A stretch of 64,000 nucleotides of DNA, from positions 3,286,001 to 3,350,000 of the forward strand of contig AP019416.1 in the NCBI GenBank assembly GCA_004295565.1. The letters run 5' to 3'. The position numbers and the translations under genes are program-made. The stretch's first letter is position 1. Each line of letters starts with the position of its first letter. Shown here piece after piece: positions 53,448 to 62,655 of this stretch. The DNA is from Vreelandella olivaria. Its GTDB lineage: Bacteria; Pseudomonadota; Gammaproteobacteria; Pseudomonadales; Halomonadaceae. The notes below the pieces were generated by a model that had not been told where the DNA came from, did not search any database, and worked only from the letters and a program-made list of their open reading frames with translations.

Positions 53448-53936
53448 TCACTCCCCCTCAACCCCTGCTAAGAACTGCTTAAGCAGAACATCGAGTTGCT
53501 CTCGTTGCTCTTCAGTCAAGGCGCTGACCAGCTGCGTCTGGGTTTCCACATGGGCAGCAACGGCTTCATCGATTAATTCGAACCCACGTTGAGAAAGTGA
53601 GATCAGAAAGCCACGGCCATCGTCAGGGTTTTTGACCCGCTCGATCAAACCCGCCTTTTCCAGTTGGTTAATGCGGTGAGTCATGGTGCCTGAGGTCACC
53701 ATCGTGGATGTCATTAAATCACCCGGCGATAGCGCGTAGGGCTCCCCCTCTCTACGAAGGGTCGCCAGAACGTCAAAGCTCGCATCAGTCAGACCGTATT
53801 TCGCCCAGGTCTTCTCCATTGCGCGCATTAAAGCGTGGTTAAGCCGTTTGACCCGCCCGATGGTACCCATCGGGGTTACTTCAAGGTCAGGCCGCTCCTG
53901 CCGCCACTGTTTGAGAATGTTGTCTACATGATCCAT
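53448..53936 (-). CDS. MarR-family transcriptional regulator
   Basis: An intact 162-residue protein with a winged helix: LTDASFDVLATLRREGEPYA LSPGDLMTSTMVTSGTMTHR INQLEKAGLIERVKNPDDGR GFLISLSQRGFEL, where the R(N)PDDGRG wing is typical. It is divergent from the DMT transporter gene, and the 79-bp gap contains two palindromes that are probable binding sites for this repressor. A dimeric, ligand-responsive repressor of its own gene and of the exporter is expected. Confidence 0.92.
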   Translation of the reverse strand: MDHVDNILKQWRQERPDLEVTPMGTIGRVKRLNHALMRAMEKTWAKYGLTDASFDVLATLRREGEPYALSPGDLMTSTMVTSGTMTHRINQLEKAGLIERVKNPDDGRGFLISLSQRGFELIDEAVAAHVETQTQLVSALTEEQREQLDVLLKQFLAGVEGE

Positions 53937-53957
53937 AAGCGTATTTTGCGCTTAATT

Positions 53958-54000
53958 ATCTTGACGTCAAGATTAATCACACATACCTTGATATCAAGAT
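53958..54000. promoter_or_regulatory. Two palindromic operators between marR and the DMT exporter
   Basis: ATCTTGACGTCAAGAT (53958-53973) is a perfect 16-base palindrome. ACCTTGATATCAAGAT (53985-54000) shares the CTTGAnnTCAAG core with one mismatched end pair. The centres are 27 bp apart. Palindromes of this size in a divergent marR promoter are typical MarR-dimer sites, so both genes are probably repressed together. Confidence 0.75.
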
Positions 54001-54015
54001 ACTTTCAAAAACGGT

Positions 54016-54959
54016 ATGAATGAGAACATCTCTAATGACATCATCAAGCACTACCTGCACACACTCACGCAAAGAGCTTGGCTCGCCCCACTGATGTATC
54101 TGTTATCCGGTGGTGCCTTGCTGGGTTTATCGACTAATTTGGCAAAACTTGCCGGTGACATTCAGCTACCAGCGCTCGCTTTTCTGTTCTGGTCGATTGC
54201 AGGAGCGGCGCTTATTTTATTGGTTCTCGCCGCCTTCCGCCGAAATCTACCGCCAGTTAACGCTCGCACCATTGAGTATTACGCTATTTCCGGGCTGCTT
54301 GGCGTAGCGGGTGCCAACCTGCTTTTTTTCTCAGCTATCCCCCATGTGGGTGCGGGGTTCGTGGCATTAATCATCACCCTGCCACCGCTACTCACCTACG
54401 TCGGCGCATTAGCGTTAAAAATGGAACGGTTTCAGGTGTTACGCGCAGCGGGGGTAATATCAGCCCTGGCGGGGGCCGTCACCCTGGCTTTCCATAAGCT
54501 TTCCGCGCCGGATGCCAATTATCTCTGGATTTTCCTTGCCTTAATCGGCCCCGTACTGCTGGCCATCGGCAATCTTTACAGAACCTTGCGCTGGCCAGAA
54601 GGCGTCTCCAGCGATGCGCTGGCGCCGGGGATGCTTATCGCCGCGGCCATCATTCTACTCAGTGTGGGCTTTCTGCCGGGCTTCTCACTGAACGTTCCGA
54701 CAGAACGCTCCCTACCGTTCTTGCTAATTACACTCCAGGCGATGGTCTTCGCAGGCCAGTTCTTACTGCTCTTCCTGCTACAGAAAAGTGGCGGCCCGGT
54801 GTTTCTAAGCCTGCTGGGTTCCGTTGGCGCCGTGGTAGGCGTTCCGGTCGCCATAGTGTTGTAGGGAGAAACCGCCCCGAGGGCTTACTGCTAGGCACCC
54901 TGTTAATTGGTGCCGGTATTGCACTGCTTAATATTGGCAAAGCCAAACAACTTAACTAA
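54016..54959 (+). CDS. EamA/DMT-family transporter, one frameshift
   Basis: About ten membrane helices in two repeats (LMYLLSGGALLGLSTNLAKL; LLGVAGANLLFFSAIPHVGA GFVALIITLPPLLTYVGAL; VFLSLLGSVGAVVGVPVAIV L), with the end GTLLIGAGIALLNIGKAKQL N reached after a one-base slip near 54862. About 314 residues. DMT proteins of this type export amino acids or small metabolites. It is divergent from marR with shared operators, so expression is likely induced by a MarR ligand. Confidence 0.9.
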
Positions 54960-55099
54960 GGAGCCTCTGATTAACGTAATGAGCGAAGGCCAGACAAGGC
55001 AAAAATCAACGAAAAAGCGGAGTTTACGGGTTGTAAATGAGCATTTTGAGGCGATTTTAACGCCGTATGGTCGAGCGCAATAGTTAATCAGAGGTTTCC
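54960..55099. repeat. MITE-like element with terminal inverted repeats
   Basis: A non-coding stretch of about 140 bp bounded by GGAGCCTCTGATTAAC at 54960-54975 and GTTAATCAGAGGTTTCC at 55083-55099, inverted repeats of about 13-15 bp. It carries no ORF. It lies between the DMT and NmrA-like genes, immediately after the DMT stop. The size and ends suit a MITE mobilised by a transposase elsewhere. Only one copy is in this window. Confidence 0.65.
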
Positions 55100-55123
55100 T
55101 AATTAACCCAAGAGAGAGATATC

Positions 55124-55761
55124 ATGAAGATTGCAATATTTGGTGCCGCTGGTGACGTTGGCACGCGCATTATGAGAGAAGCATTAGCCCGTGGTCATCA
55201 GGTAACCGCTGTGGTGAGAACTGATAATCAAATTAGCAAACTGCCCCTGAAGCAAATCGCTGCGTCGCGGATATAGCAGAGTCGCATCAGCTAGCTGATG
55301 TTATTCAAGGCCAAGATTTGCTTATCAGCGCCGTTCGCCCACCCGATGGAAAAGAAGCGACGTTGGTAGCCCTAACTCGCTCTCTATTGGAGAGTGCATT
55401 ACCAGGTCAGCGCGTGCTGTTGGTGGGCGGAGCCGCACGATTGCTGATTCCCGGTCGCAGCGGGGATACGGTCTTAACAGCCCCCGATTTCCTGCCTGCC
55501 TCTGCGCTAGAAATTGCCAAGGCTTGCCAAGCGCAATATGAGCTCTGCTTGGGTGAAACCAGCACAGCGTGGACTTACTTCTCTCCTGCCGCCATGCTGA
55601 TGCCTGGAGAGCGAACGGGGCGCTATCGTTTAGGCACCGATACCCTGGTCGTGGACAATAACGGAGAATCGCGTATTTCAATGGAGGATTTCGCGGTTGC
55701 GATGCTTGATGAAGCCGAGACGCCTCAACATATCCAGAAAGCCTTTACCGTAGGGTATTAA
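55124..55761 (+). CDS. NmrA-like NAD(P)-binding protein, one frameshift
   Basis: It starts MKIAIFGAAGDVGTRIMREA LARGHQVTAVVRT with the Rossmann GxxGxxG nucleotide-binding loop. The frame slips near 55245 and continues ADIAESHQLADVIQGQDLLI SAVRP to YFSPAAMLMPGERTGRYRLG and the stop at 55761, about 212 residues. It is an atypical short-chain dehydrogenase/NAD(P)H sensor, possibly in the MarR-DMT group; the substrate is unknown. Confidence 0.85.
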
Positions 55762-55861
55762 ATCGAAAACTTGACCGCTATCTAGCTGCAAATAATCAAG
55801 CATGCGTCGGAAGGTTTTAGCGTCAAAACCGGCGCAACCTCATCTTCCCCCCTTGAACTGG

Positions 55862-56386
55862 TTAGAGAATTCGCCGCTCCATATAGTGAGTCCCCCCCTC
55901 GGTTTTACGCACGTGAAATCCCATTCGCTCGTACAAAGCGCTTGCAGGGTTGATACAAAATACACGTAACCGAAGTAAGTGAATGCCTGCTTGTTTAGCA
56001 ATTTCCTCCGTGTAGCGGATTGCCGCTGTACCTACGCCTTGACGCTGCCACTTCTGATCAATTTGTAGTTCGCGAATATAGTAGGCATTTTCATCGTGAT
56101 TGATGCATAGCAGACCCACTCGTGACGCGTTTATGATTAACTCGTAGCTGTCCAACTCCCCCCACTGTTTAGCAAACAGGGAGGTATCCCAGCGCATATC
56201 AAGCTGGTTGTAGTAGGCTGACATATTCTGAATAATGATGTTTTCCGCGAACGCCTTGTCGTCAGTAGGCCGAATAATAGGCGACATATCTTCCATCCTA
56301 TAGCTGCGTTCAGACAATTTCTTCAATAAGCGCGTTATTGGCTGCCGCAATTTCATACTGACTAAACACTTGAACGCCATGCTCAC
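55862..56386 (-). CDS. GNAT-family N-acetyltransferase
   Basis: The real start is probably ATG 56296 or 56287 (MEDMSPIIRPTDDKAFAENI), because the upstream residues overlap the end of the DUF523 gene. The fold has YYIRELQIDQKWQRQGVGTA AIRYTEEIAKQAGIHLLRLR VFCINPASALYERMGF with the acetyl-CoA loop QRQGVG. About 145 residues. It follows the DUF523 gene on the same strand, perhaps cotranscribed. Confidence 0.88.
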   Translation of the reverse strand: MSMAFKCLVSMKLRQPITRLLKKLSERSYRMEDMSPIIRPTDDKAFAENIIIQNMSAYYNQLDMRWDTSLFAKQWGELDSYELIINASRVGLLCINHDENAYYIRELQIDQKWQRQGVGTAAIRYTEEIAKQAGIHLLRLRVFCINPASALYERMGFHVRKTEGGTHYMERRIL

Positions 56387-56801
56387 GGAGCAGTGCGGCT
56401 GTCACTCCCATACCGGGTACTTTTTTACCCGAGAAACTGCCGTCATAAATAGCAGAGCTTCCACAAGAAGGGCTGAATTCAGCAAGTATTGCGACGCTGA
56501 TATCGAATTTACGGCACAAGTTTAAAGCAATAGAGGCACCCGCTAAAAAGTCATTGGTTACCTTGGCTCCGCCTTTTTCGATAACATCGACCTCGCCGTT
56601 TAATACGCCCTCACCACTACCTTTAAAAATCTCTGCGGGTGGTCTGGGAGTACTCATTCCCGCCTCAACTTCAGGGCAGACAGACACGATCCGACCTTCC
56701 GAACGCCACCGCTCAACGATCTGATCAGCTACCGCAAGGGCGCCACCATCGTAGCGAACCTTTTTTCCCAACAGGCAGGCGCTGATTAATACTTTTCTCA
56801 A
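56310..56801 (-). CDS. DUF523 / TudS-like desulfidase
   Basis: TTG at 56801 is the likely start (product MRKVLISACLLGKKVRYDGG), since AGGGAG lies 8 bases upstream and the family begins this way. Cysteines expected to hold an iron-sulfur cluster are visible in SACLLGKKVRY, VSVCPEVEAGMSTPRPPAEI and LAEFSPSCGSSAIYDGSFS. About 163 residues. Relatives remove sulfur from thiouracil-type compounds; the native substrate is not known. Downstream is a GNAT gene. Confidence 0.9.
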   Translation of the reverse strand: MRKVLISACLLGKKVRYDGGALAVADQIVERWRSEGRIVSVCPEVEAGMSTPRPPAEIFKGSGEGVLNGEVDVIEKGGAKVTNDFLAGASIALNLCRKFDISVAILAEFSPSCGSSAIYDGSFSGKKVPGMGVTAALLREHGVQVFSQYEIAAANNALIEEIV

Positions 56802-57012
56802 ATCATTAATCTCCCTTGCATCGATCCTTTTAAAACAGCCATTATGATTCAACAACCTACGTCTCGCTTATGGCTGGATATATTCAAAGTTTGGCACGAA
56901 ATACTCACCGCATCTAATAACAGCATTTATTCGCTGCTATCTCAGGGAGAGGCCGAAATCGCATTGGTTGCTCTGGAATCTGTTTGCAATAAACCTACCA
57001 GCGCTGCGGCGA

Positions 57013-58169
57013 CTAAAAAACGGCTGAGGTTAATAAACCCACCGATAGGCCCCCGGCAAGATCATTCAGCCAACCACTTAGTGTTGGCCCCAAGGTCTGG
57101 CCAATACTGAAGGCAACCGTCATGGCCCCAATCCCCGAAGCCCATGCCGAAGCATCACAGTTGCGTCGCACGAAAGCGGTGGTAGACGCCACAACAGCAA
57201 AGAAGGCGCAACCAAATATTGCTGCCGACGCCAGTAGAACAGGCCAGGCACTTGATATGAGCGGTAATACAGCACCGACCAAGGTCACTCCATTAAGTAT
57301 CGCAAAGGCACGGCCATGTCGCTGATTCTTCAGCACGCCCGTCCAAAGCCAAGGAAACAGTGCAACAGCCAAGCCCAGCACGACCCAAAATAGTGATTGA
57401 AAAGCAGCACTCTCACCATGAGCCTGGATCCAAGCAATCATGAACGTCATATAGGTAATATAGCCAGCCCCAAAAAGCTATAACCAATCAGCATCCACCC
57501 CATGGAGCCTAATGGCGCCGACGCATATTCCTGATCTCGACGCCGTGGTTTGACGCGAACACCCCAAATCACGCCGAGCGCCAGCACCACTGCTATGGCC
57601 GCCAGTACTAACCAAGCAGCCGACCAGGCCATCGTGCCCCATTGCCCCAACACCCAAGGCACGCCTAGCCCCGAAAGGACGATACCTAGACCAGGCCCTG
57701 CATAGAAGATACCGAGTAGAAAAGACGCCCGCGCCGGATGACGCTGGGATACTTGAGCTGTAATCACCCCGCCCGCCACAAAAGCGCTAGCGCCGCCAAA
57801 CCCAGCCAAAAACCAGGATACGTTGAGCAATACCGTGTGACGAAATACACCCATCATGATCAGCGCGATCACACACGCGGCAACCCCGACTCGCATCACT
57901 CGATTGGCTCCAACAAACCCAATAGCGCGAGCCGAAAGTAGCGCGGCAATAAGATATCCTGCTGCATTAACCGAGGTCATCCAACCCGCATCGGCATAGC
58001 TCCACCCGAGCCCTGCGCGCATGGAGGGTAGCAGCAGTGCATAAGAAAATCGGGCAATTCCTAGTCCAATAGCCGGTACCAAAGCAAGCGCAGCGAGGGT
58101 GAGAAGATCAGCTTTGAACGCTGAATAGTCGCGCTCGGGGAAAAAATCAGTTTGTGACATATCGGCCAC
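57013..58169 (-). CDS. YbfB/YjiJ-type MFS transporter, one frameshift
   Basis: About twelve helices, starting MADMSQTDFFPERDYSAFKA and LVPAIGLGIARFSYALLLPS MRAGLGWSYADAGWMTSVNA AGYLIA, the subgroup signature. The frame slips near 57460 in GAGYITYMTF, with the second half ending FSIGQTLGPTLSGWLNDLAG GLSVGLLTSA. About 385 residues. It is divergent from hxlR with 69 bp between the genes, so probably repressed by it. An efflux role is likely but the substrate is unknown. Confidence 0.9.
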
Positions 58170-58238
58170 CTGAGTATTTAATAAAGACCCAGACTAGCCT
58201 CGCTTAGTCCTATTTTCAAACTTTGCTATCATGTGCAT

Positions 58239-58712
58239 ATGAAAAATCAAGCCGAAGCATCCACTTCCCACACCCGAGTTCCCGTTTCCGAATGCTCGCT
58301 GGCCAAGGCGATCCGGGTTGTTGGGGATATGTGGGCGCTGCTGATACTACGAGAGGTCATATGTGGCGCTGAGCGCTTCGACCAAATTAGGGAAGATTTG
58401 GGCATTACTCGCTCGGTATTGTCCAATCGCCTCGCTAGACTGGTGCGAGAAGGTATCTTGGAGCGCTATGAGTATCGTGATTCAGGGCAACGAGCCCGCA
58501 AAGGCTATACCCTGACCGAGAAAGGTCGCGCACTGCTTCCCGTGGTTATCGCCCTTCGCGAGTGGGGCGGAGAGCATTTAGAGCCGGGCAACACACCCCT
58601 TCGCCTTCAACTACAAACACAGGATGGCCTGCGTGTTGAAACAAAACTCATCCGGGAGGATGGTTTAGAAGTGAGTGATATGGCCGGAGTGGTGGCTACA
58701 GTGAAGGAGTAA
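58239..58712 (+). CDS. HxlR-family winged-helix regulator
   Basis: MKNQAEASTSHTRVPVSECS LAKAIRVVGDMWALLILREV starts the HxlR domain, with the conserved WALLILREV...RFDQIRED LGITRSVLSNRLARLVREGI LERYEYRD and GYTLTEKGRALLPVVIALRE WG. The conserved Cys of the family is in SECSLAKAI, so redox or electrophile sensing is possible. A second ATG lies two codons upstream. It is divergent from the MFS gene, its probable target. Confidence 0.92.
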   Translation: MKNQAEASTSHTRVPVSECSLAKAIRVVGDMWALLILREVICGAERFDQIREDLGITRSVLSNRLARLVREGILERYEYRDSGQRARKGYTLTEKGRALLPVVIALREWGGEHLEPGNTPLRLQLQTQDGLRVETKLIREDGLEVSDMAGVVATVKE

Positions 58713-58863
58713 GCCTTTATGGTCACTACCGCCCATGAACCGGCTAAGAAAAGCTGTCTTTAGAGGCCGCCAGCAAGGCTTTTCGGGGCCGCTCCGCATG
58801 CAGTTGATGTTCAAGTTTGGCGGTTTTCCACCCTGGCTGAAACCAAAGCCGACAGCAGCACAC

Positions 58864-59901
58864 TTATCGCCCTTGAAGCCACTGCCGCACTAATTCAATG
58901 CTCTCTTCATTCACTAACAGCCCCAAGTGCGATGTGTCGGGGACAGTGACGATATCGGCGTCAGGGACATGCGGTCGAACGGTAGACTCAAAACGATCTG
59001 CGAAAAAGGCCTCATCCTCGGCGCCGGTCAGGAATAGGCTCGGCACATTGATAGAACGAAGATCATCCCGGTAGTTAGCGGGATTAAACCCCGTCATCAG
59101 CCGATAGGAATAAGCCAGTGTCTCCGACCCATCCCGGTACTCAGGAGGTAAGTTAAATCGCAACACGGTCGTGCTATTCAAGCCTTTTACGCCAAGCCTG
59201 TTGAGAAGAGATAGCGCAATAATTTTAGCCACGCTCGGCTCGGCCCATCCCCCCGAGTTATTACGCACGGTAGGGGCATCATGCCCAAGGTAGGGGGCTA
59301 ACAAGAGATATGCAGAGGCAAGGTGCCCGTACTCCCCACCAGCAAAGCGCACCGCAAGACCTCCGCCTGACGAATGCCCACCCACCACTATGCTGGATAG
59401 TGCTGAATTTTCCGCTTTGATATGCCCAATAAAATCAGCCAGATCATCCTCAAGCTGACCGATATAGTCGATATCACCGCGCCGTTGCGGAGAAGGCCCA
59501 TGGCCCCGCACATCAGGCGTATACACAGCGGCGGCGCCTGCTTCAGCTAACGCCTGGGCAAAGGTGGCCAAATATTTGCTGTCCGTTCCTGACCCATGAA
59601 GAACAATAAGTGCAGTAGACGATTCACTGGGATAATGCCGATACGCCAGTGCGGTTCCATCGCGCGCTTCAAAGCGCTGTAGCGATGCTAATTGGCTCAC
59701 AGCGCTCTGCTCTGAAACCAACGCCTCGAAATTCAAACCATCTGCATGTGTTCTGATCGGCATGGAAAACAGCATTCCTATCGTTAAGGTCAACATGCAT
59801 GTCGCAATGCGACTTCCTGAGAGCACGATGTCTCTAAGACAGGACTCGGTCGTTAAGATGCTATCAGACTTTTTACGCTCACCGTCATAGTTCAAAAACA
59901 T
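58864..59901 (-). CDS. Secreted alpha/beta-hydrolase (lysophospholipase-like)
   Basis: The nucleophile elbow GGHSSGGGLAVRF holds the Ser. Asp is in SLFLTGAEDEAFFADRF and His in VPDTSHLGLLV; LIVLHGSGTDSKYL supplies the oxyanion hole and AAVYTPDVRGHGPSPQRRGD IDYI is typical of the lysophospholipase group. The open frame starts at 59901, but ATG 59796 (MLTLTIGMLFSMPIRTHADG) would give a classical signal peptide and is preferred. The substrate is unknown. The longer frame would overlap the ParE gene by 17 bp. Confidence 0.85.
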   Translation of the reverse strand: MFLNYDGERKKSDSILTTESCLRDIVLSGSRIATCMLTLTIGMLFSMPIRTHADGLNFEALVSEQSAVSQLASLQRFEARDGTALAYRHYPSESSTALIVLHGSGTDSKYLATFAQALAEAGAAAVYTPDVRGHGPSPQRRGDIDYIGQLEDDLADFIGHIKAENSALSSIVVGGHSSGGGLAVRFAGGEYGHLASAYLLLAPYLGHDAPTVRNNSGGWAEPSVAKIIALSLLNRLGVKGLNSTTVLRFNLPPEYRDGSETLAYSYRLMTGFNPANYRDDLRSINVPSLFLTGAEDEAFFADRFESTVRPHVPDADIVTVPDTSHLGLLVNEESIELVRQWLQGR

Positions 59902-60178
59902 GTTTCAGCGGTTCCATCTGCTGATGAAGTATTCTGATAACAAAAATATCTTGTTCACGTTGCCGGTAAAAAATGGCATGTCGTTGGTAATCATGACGGC
60001 GTAACCCATCGGCGATTTCTGGGCACTCATAACCCATTAGCGGAGAACCAGACAGAAGATGCAAGGTACTCTCAAGATGATCAGTGTAAGCATCGGCTTG
60101 GAGAGTACCGAAGTTAAGCAGAGTGTATTCGTAGATGAAGGAGAAGTCTTCTGCCGCCAGGTTGGACAGCTTATACAT
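59885..60178 (-). CDS. parE: ParE-family toxin (module 1)
   Basis: A 97-residue RelE/ParE fold: MYKLSNLAAEDFSFIYEYTL, LLSGSPLMGYECPEIADGLR RHDYQRHAIFYRQREQDIFV IRILHQQMEPLKHVF, where the FYR...I.VIRILHQ.M strand is the ParE signature. ParE toxins poison DNA gyrase. It overlaps the antitoxin gene by 8 bp, the usual toxin-second ParDE order. Confidence 0.9.
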   Translation of the reverse strand: MYKLSNLAAEDFSFIYEYTLLNFGTLQADAYTDHLESTLHLLSGSPLMGYECPEIADGLRRHDYQRHAIFYRQREQDIFVIRILHQQMEPLKHVFEL

Positions 60179-60425
60179 CGTGTTTCTGTTTTACCTGGGC
60201 GGCTATATCGTGCAAAGACAAATTGCTCTCCCCGCTCCGCTCACCGGCTTCAACAGCACTTCTCAACGCAGCCGCTTGATTTTCCTGGCGTTCAAGCAGC
60301 CTCAAGGCCGAACGCACGACTTCACTGGTTGAGCCGTAACGACCAGACGCGATCAATTTCCCGACAAAGTCGTCTAGTGGTGCACCGATAGTGACGCTCG
60401 TTGTTCTGGAAGATGATTTAGGCAT
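60171..60425 (-). CDS. parD: ParD-family antitoxin (module 1)
   Basis: 84 residues. The N-terminal ribbon-helix-helix (TSVTIGAPLDDFVGKLIASG RYGSTSEVVRSALRLLERQE) binds DNA and dimerises; the acidic tail should cover ParE. The ParD family signature GRYGSTSEVVR is clear. It precedes and overlaps parE, and the pair probably represses its own promoter. Confidence 0.9.
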   Translation of the reverse strand: MPKSSSRTTSVTIGAPLDDFVGKLIASGRYGSTSEVVRSALRLLERQENQAAALRSAVEAGERSGESNLSLHDIAAQVKQKHDV

Positions 60426-60605
60426 GACCTAACCTTGTGTTAATAGTTAACACAAATCATAGCACCCTTGGATACTCCTGCAAGGGGCACGACCAAGAGG
60501 TTTAGGCTGAGATTTTCGTGGGGCAGACCCGATTGGCTTTGCACTGCTTCGGCCCAAGGTGGGGATGAGATGACTGTTCGAAGAGCAGTCAACTGCAGCG
60601 CCTCA

Positions 60606-60902
60606 TTATGTCCGCTGCTTCCAACGTTGAGGGTCACGGCTACCGTGCATAACCGCCACTATGACAATAAAATCGACTTCGATACGGTAGAAAACGCCGA
60701 AAGGAAAGCGACTAATAAGTGCACGGCGCGTGTCCCGGTGCACAATTGGATAAAGTCTTGGCTCCTCGGCGATTTGCTCAAAGGATTTAACAACTTCATC
60801 AAGGAACGCCTGCCCCAATCCAGGTCTTTGCTGGGTATACCAAGCTGCGGCATCTTCAAGATCTTGCTCAGCTTCAGGACGAATATAGACACGATGGCTC
60901 AT
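60606..60902 (-). CDS. RelE/ParE-family toxin (module 2)
   Basis: 98 residues with MSHRVYIRPEAEQDLEDAAA WYTQQRPGLGQAFLDEVVKS FEQIAEEPRLYPIVHRDTRR ALISRFPFGVFYRIEVDFIV IVAVMHGSRDPQRW, the RelE/ParE plasmid-stabilisation fold. It overlaps the antitoxin stop by 4 bp (ATGA). It is of a different subfamily from the ParE of module 1, so cross-talk is unlikely. Confidence 0.9.
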   Translation of the reverse strand: MSHRVYIRPEAEQDLEDAAAWYTQQRPGLGQAFLDEVVKSFEQIAEEPRLYPIVHRDTRRALISRFPFGVFYRIEVDFIVIVAVMHGSRDPQRWKQRT

Positions 60903-61117
60903 AACCGCTTGCGAATGTCTGCGACAACATCTTCTGCGGGGCGGCCCGGATCACGGTCGAGTTCGTAAGCCTCCAAGCGGCGATCTAGTTCATACCGCTG
61001 CGCCTCAGAGAGGTGAAGCGCACTTTGGTCGGCCGCGATACTGTCCCAGAGCTCTTCGACCAAGTGAAGACGCTCCTCCACTGGAAGGTCATGTAATGTC
61101 GATGTGTTCATAGCCAC
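60899..61117 (-). CDS. Addiction-module antitoxin (module 2)
   Basis: 72 residues, MAMNTSTLHDLPVEERLHLV EELWDSIAADQSALHLSEAQ RYELDRRLEAYELDRDPGRP AEDVVADIRKRL, a match to the short acidic addiction-module antitoxins (the LPVEERL.LVEELWDSIA and L..R...Y..DP signatures) that pair with RelE/ParE toxins. It lies upstream of its toxin with a 4-bp overlap. The 182 bp upstream to astB hold its promoter but no other gene. Confidence 0.9.
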   Translation of the reverse strand: MAMNTSTLHDLPVEERLHLVEELWDSIAADQSALHLSEAQRYELDRRLEAYELDRDPGRPAEDVVADIRKRL

Positions 61118-61299
61118 CTCATAAGTTCGATATTATCCGAAATTACGCCCCATAATATAACCATTGTGGTTGCCACCTTGCATGGCGTCCACTTGAAGGC
61201 AATGGATGGATAAAAGCCAGCATCGCCGATGATGACTGCTATTACCAGACCTTAGAATCAAGGCATAGCCTTGGGCGTTTTGGTGTCTAGCTTAACCTT

Positions 61300-62655
61300 C
61301 TACCCTAACTGAAACGGATAAACAGCCCCAATCTTTAACAACTGGGTTAACTCATCCAGCGCGGTGAGGGACTCTTCTGCCAGCTGTGGATCGGCCAAAT
61401 CATCCGGGGCCAGCCGGTCGCGATAGTGGCGATTCACCCAACCGGTTAGGTCATCATAGAGCGCATCGGTGAGCAGCACGCGGCCGGTAAGCGCTGCGCG
61501 TTCGGTCTCCGTTAGCACCACGCGCAATCGCAAACAGGCGGGGCCGCCGCCGTTGCGCATACTCTGCTTAACGTCTTTGACGATCACTTCACTGATCGGG
61601 TTATTACCTGCTAGCAGGTGATTTTGGATGGTGTTCCATACCGCTTCGCGCTCCTGGCATTCGCCGGGCACCACTAGGGTCATAGTGCCGTCCGGGTTGG
61701 AGAGCAGCTGCGAGTTGAAGAGATATGATGCCACTGCATCTTCCATGCTCACCGCTTCCAAGGGCACCCGCACCGGAATCAGCGGCGTGGCCATTTTGGC
61801 GCGAAGTTCGTCCAGCGTGCCCTCTTCATCCAGAAACGCCATTTCGTGGTAGAGCAGCACGGGGCCGTTGCCGACTGCAATAACGTCATTATGGAAGACG
61901 CCCGCGTCGATGGCATCCGGGTGCTGCTGGGCGAACACCGTTTGCGCTTCCGTAAGCCCATGCTGGCGGGCGACCGCCTGGCTGGCTTCCAGCGTTTGCC
62001 TAGCAGGGAAGCGTGTTGGCTCCCGCTCACCGCCAAACGCCTGGCGGCCATACACAAACAGATGGACGCCGGGTTCACCGTACTCACCACATAGACGGGT
62101 GTGATTGGCCGCCCCTTCGTCAGAAAAAGCAGGCGTTGCAGGCAACACCGGATGGTGGGCGAAGTGCTGTTCGTCGCGGAAAATTGCCTGCAGCACGTGA
62201 CCGGTGGTTTGCGGTTCTAAATAGCGGTGAAAGCTGGATTGTAGATTCGCTGGCGTGAAATGTACCCGACTATCCAGTGCATCAATGCTGGGCGTAATAG
62301 TGCCCGCATTCGCCGTCCACATACTGGACGCGGAGCATACCGCCCGCAGCAGCTGAGGGGCCTCTTTGCCAGCGCGAGCCAACACGTCGCTATTGCTACC
62401 GCTAAAGCCCAAATCGCGCAGTGCGCCAATATCCGGGCGCTGCTGGGGTGGCAGCACGCCCTGGGCGTAGCCCGCGTCCATCAGCGACTTCATTTTTAAG
62501 AGCCCCTGCAGCGCGCCCTCTTTGGGGTTGGAGACCAGGCCGCCGTGGCTCATGGAGGCCACGTTGCCTACCGCCAACCCAGAGTAGTTGTGGGTTGGGC
62601 CGACTAGGCCATCAAAATTGACTTCCCTGACGCTGCTAATGTCGGCGGCACTCAT
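61300..62655 (-). CDS. astB: N-succinylarginine dihydrolase AstB
   Basis: An intact 451-residue enzyme of the arginine succinyltransferase (AST) pathway, converting N2-succinylarginine to N2-succinylornithine, ammonia and CO2. Signatures are [28 protein letters not shown] at the start, the catalytic-loop [20 protein letters not shown] and [19 protein letters not shown] with the nucleophilic Cys in GPACLRLRV. It overlaps astD by 4 bp (ATGA), so they form one operon. Confidence 0.97.
   Translation of the reverse strand: MSAADISSVREVNFDGLVGPTHNYSGLAVGNVASMSHGGLVSNPKEGALQGLLKMKSLMDAGYAQGVLPPQQRPDIGALRDLGFSGSNSDVLARAGKEAPQLLRAVCSASSMWTANAGTITPSIDALDSRVHFTPANLQSSFHRYLEPQTTGHVLQAIFRDEQHFAHHPVLPATPAFSDEGAANHTRLCGEYGEPGVHLFVYGRQAFGGEREPTRFPARQTLEASQAVARQHGLTEAQTVFAQQHPDAIDAGVFHNDVIAVGNGPVLLYHEMAFLDEEGTLDELRAKMATPLIPVRVPLEAVSMEDAVASYLFNSQLLSNPDGTMTLVVPGECQEREAVWNTIQNHLLAGNNPISEVIVKDVKQSMRNGGGPACLRLRVVLTETERAALTGRVLLTDALYDDLTGWVNRHYRDRLAPDDLADPQLAEESLTALDELTQLLKIGAVYPFQLG

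Noticed and set aside
56844-57110. Plus-strand ORF at the end of the MFS gene
   Set aside because: Overlaps the conserved MFS C-terminus on the other strand and shows no family features.
58740-58863. Possible gene fragment after hxlR (MNRLRKAVFRGRQQGFSGPL)
   Set aside because: About 50 codons, no recognisable domain, overlaps the hydrolase end; not supported.
60440-60637. Minus-strand ORF containing NEALQLTALR
   Set aside because: Resembles translated intergenic repeat sequence rather than a protein; no start signal and it lies between toxin-antitoxin modules.
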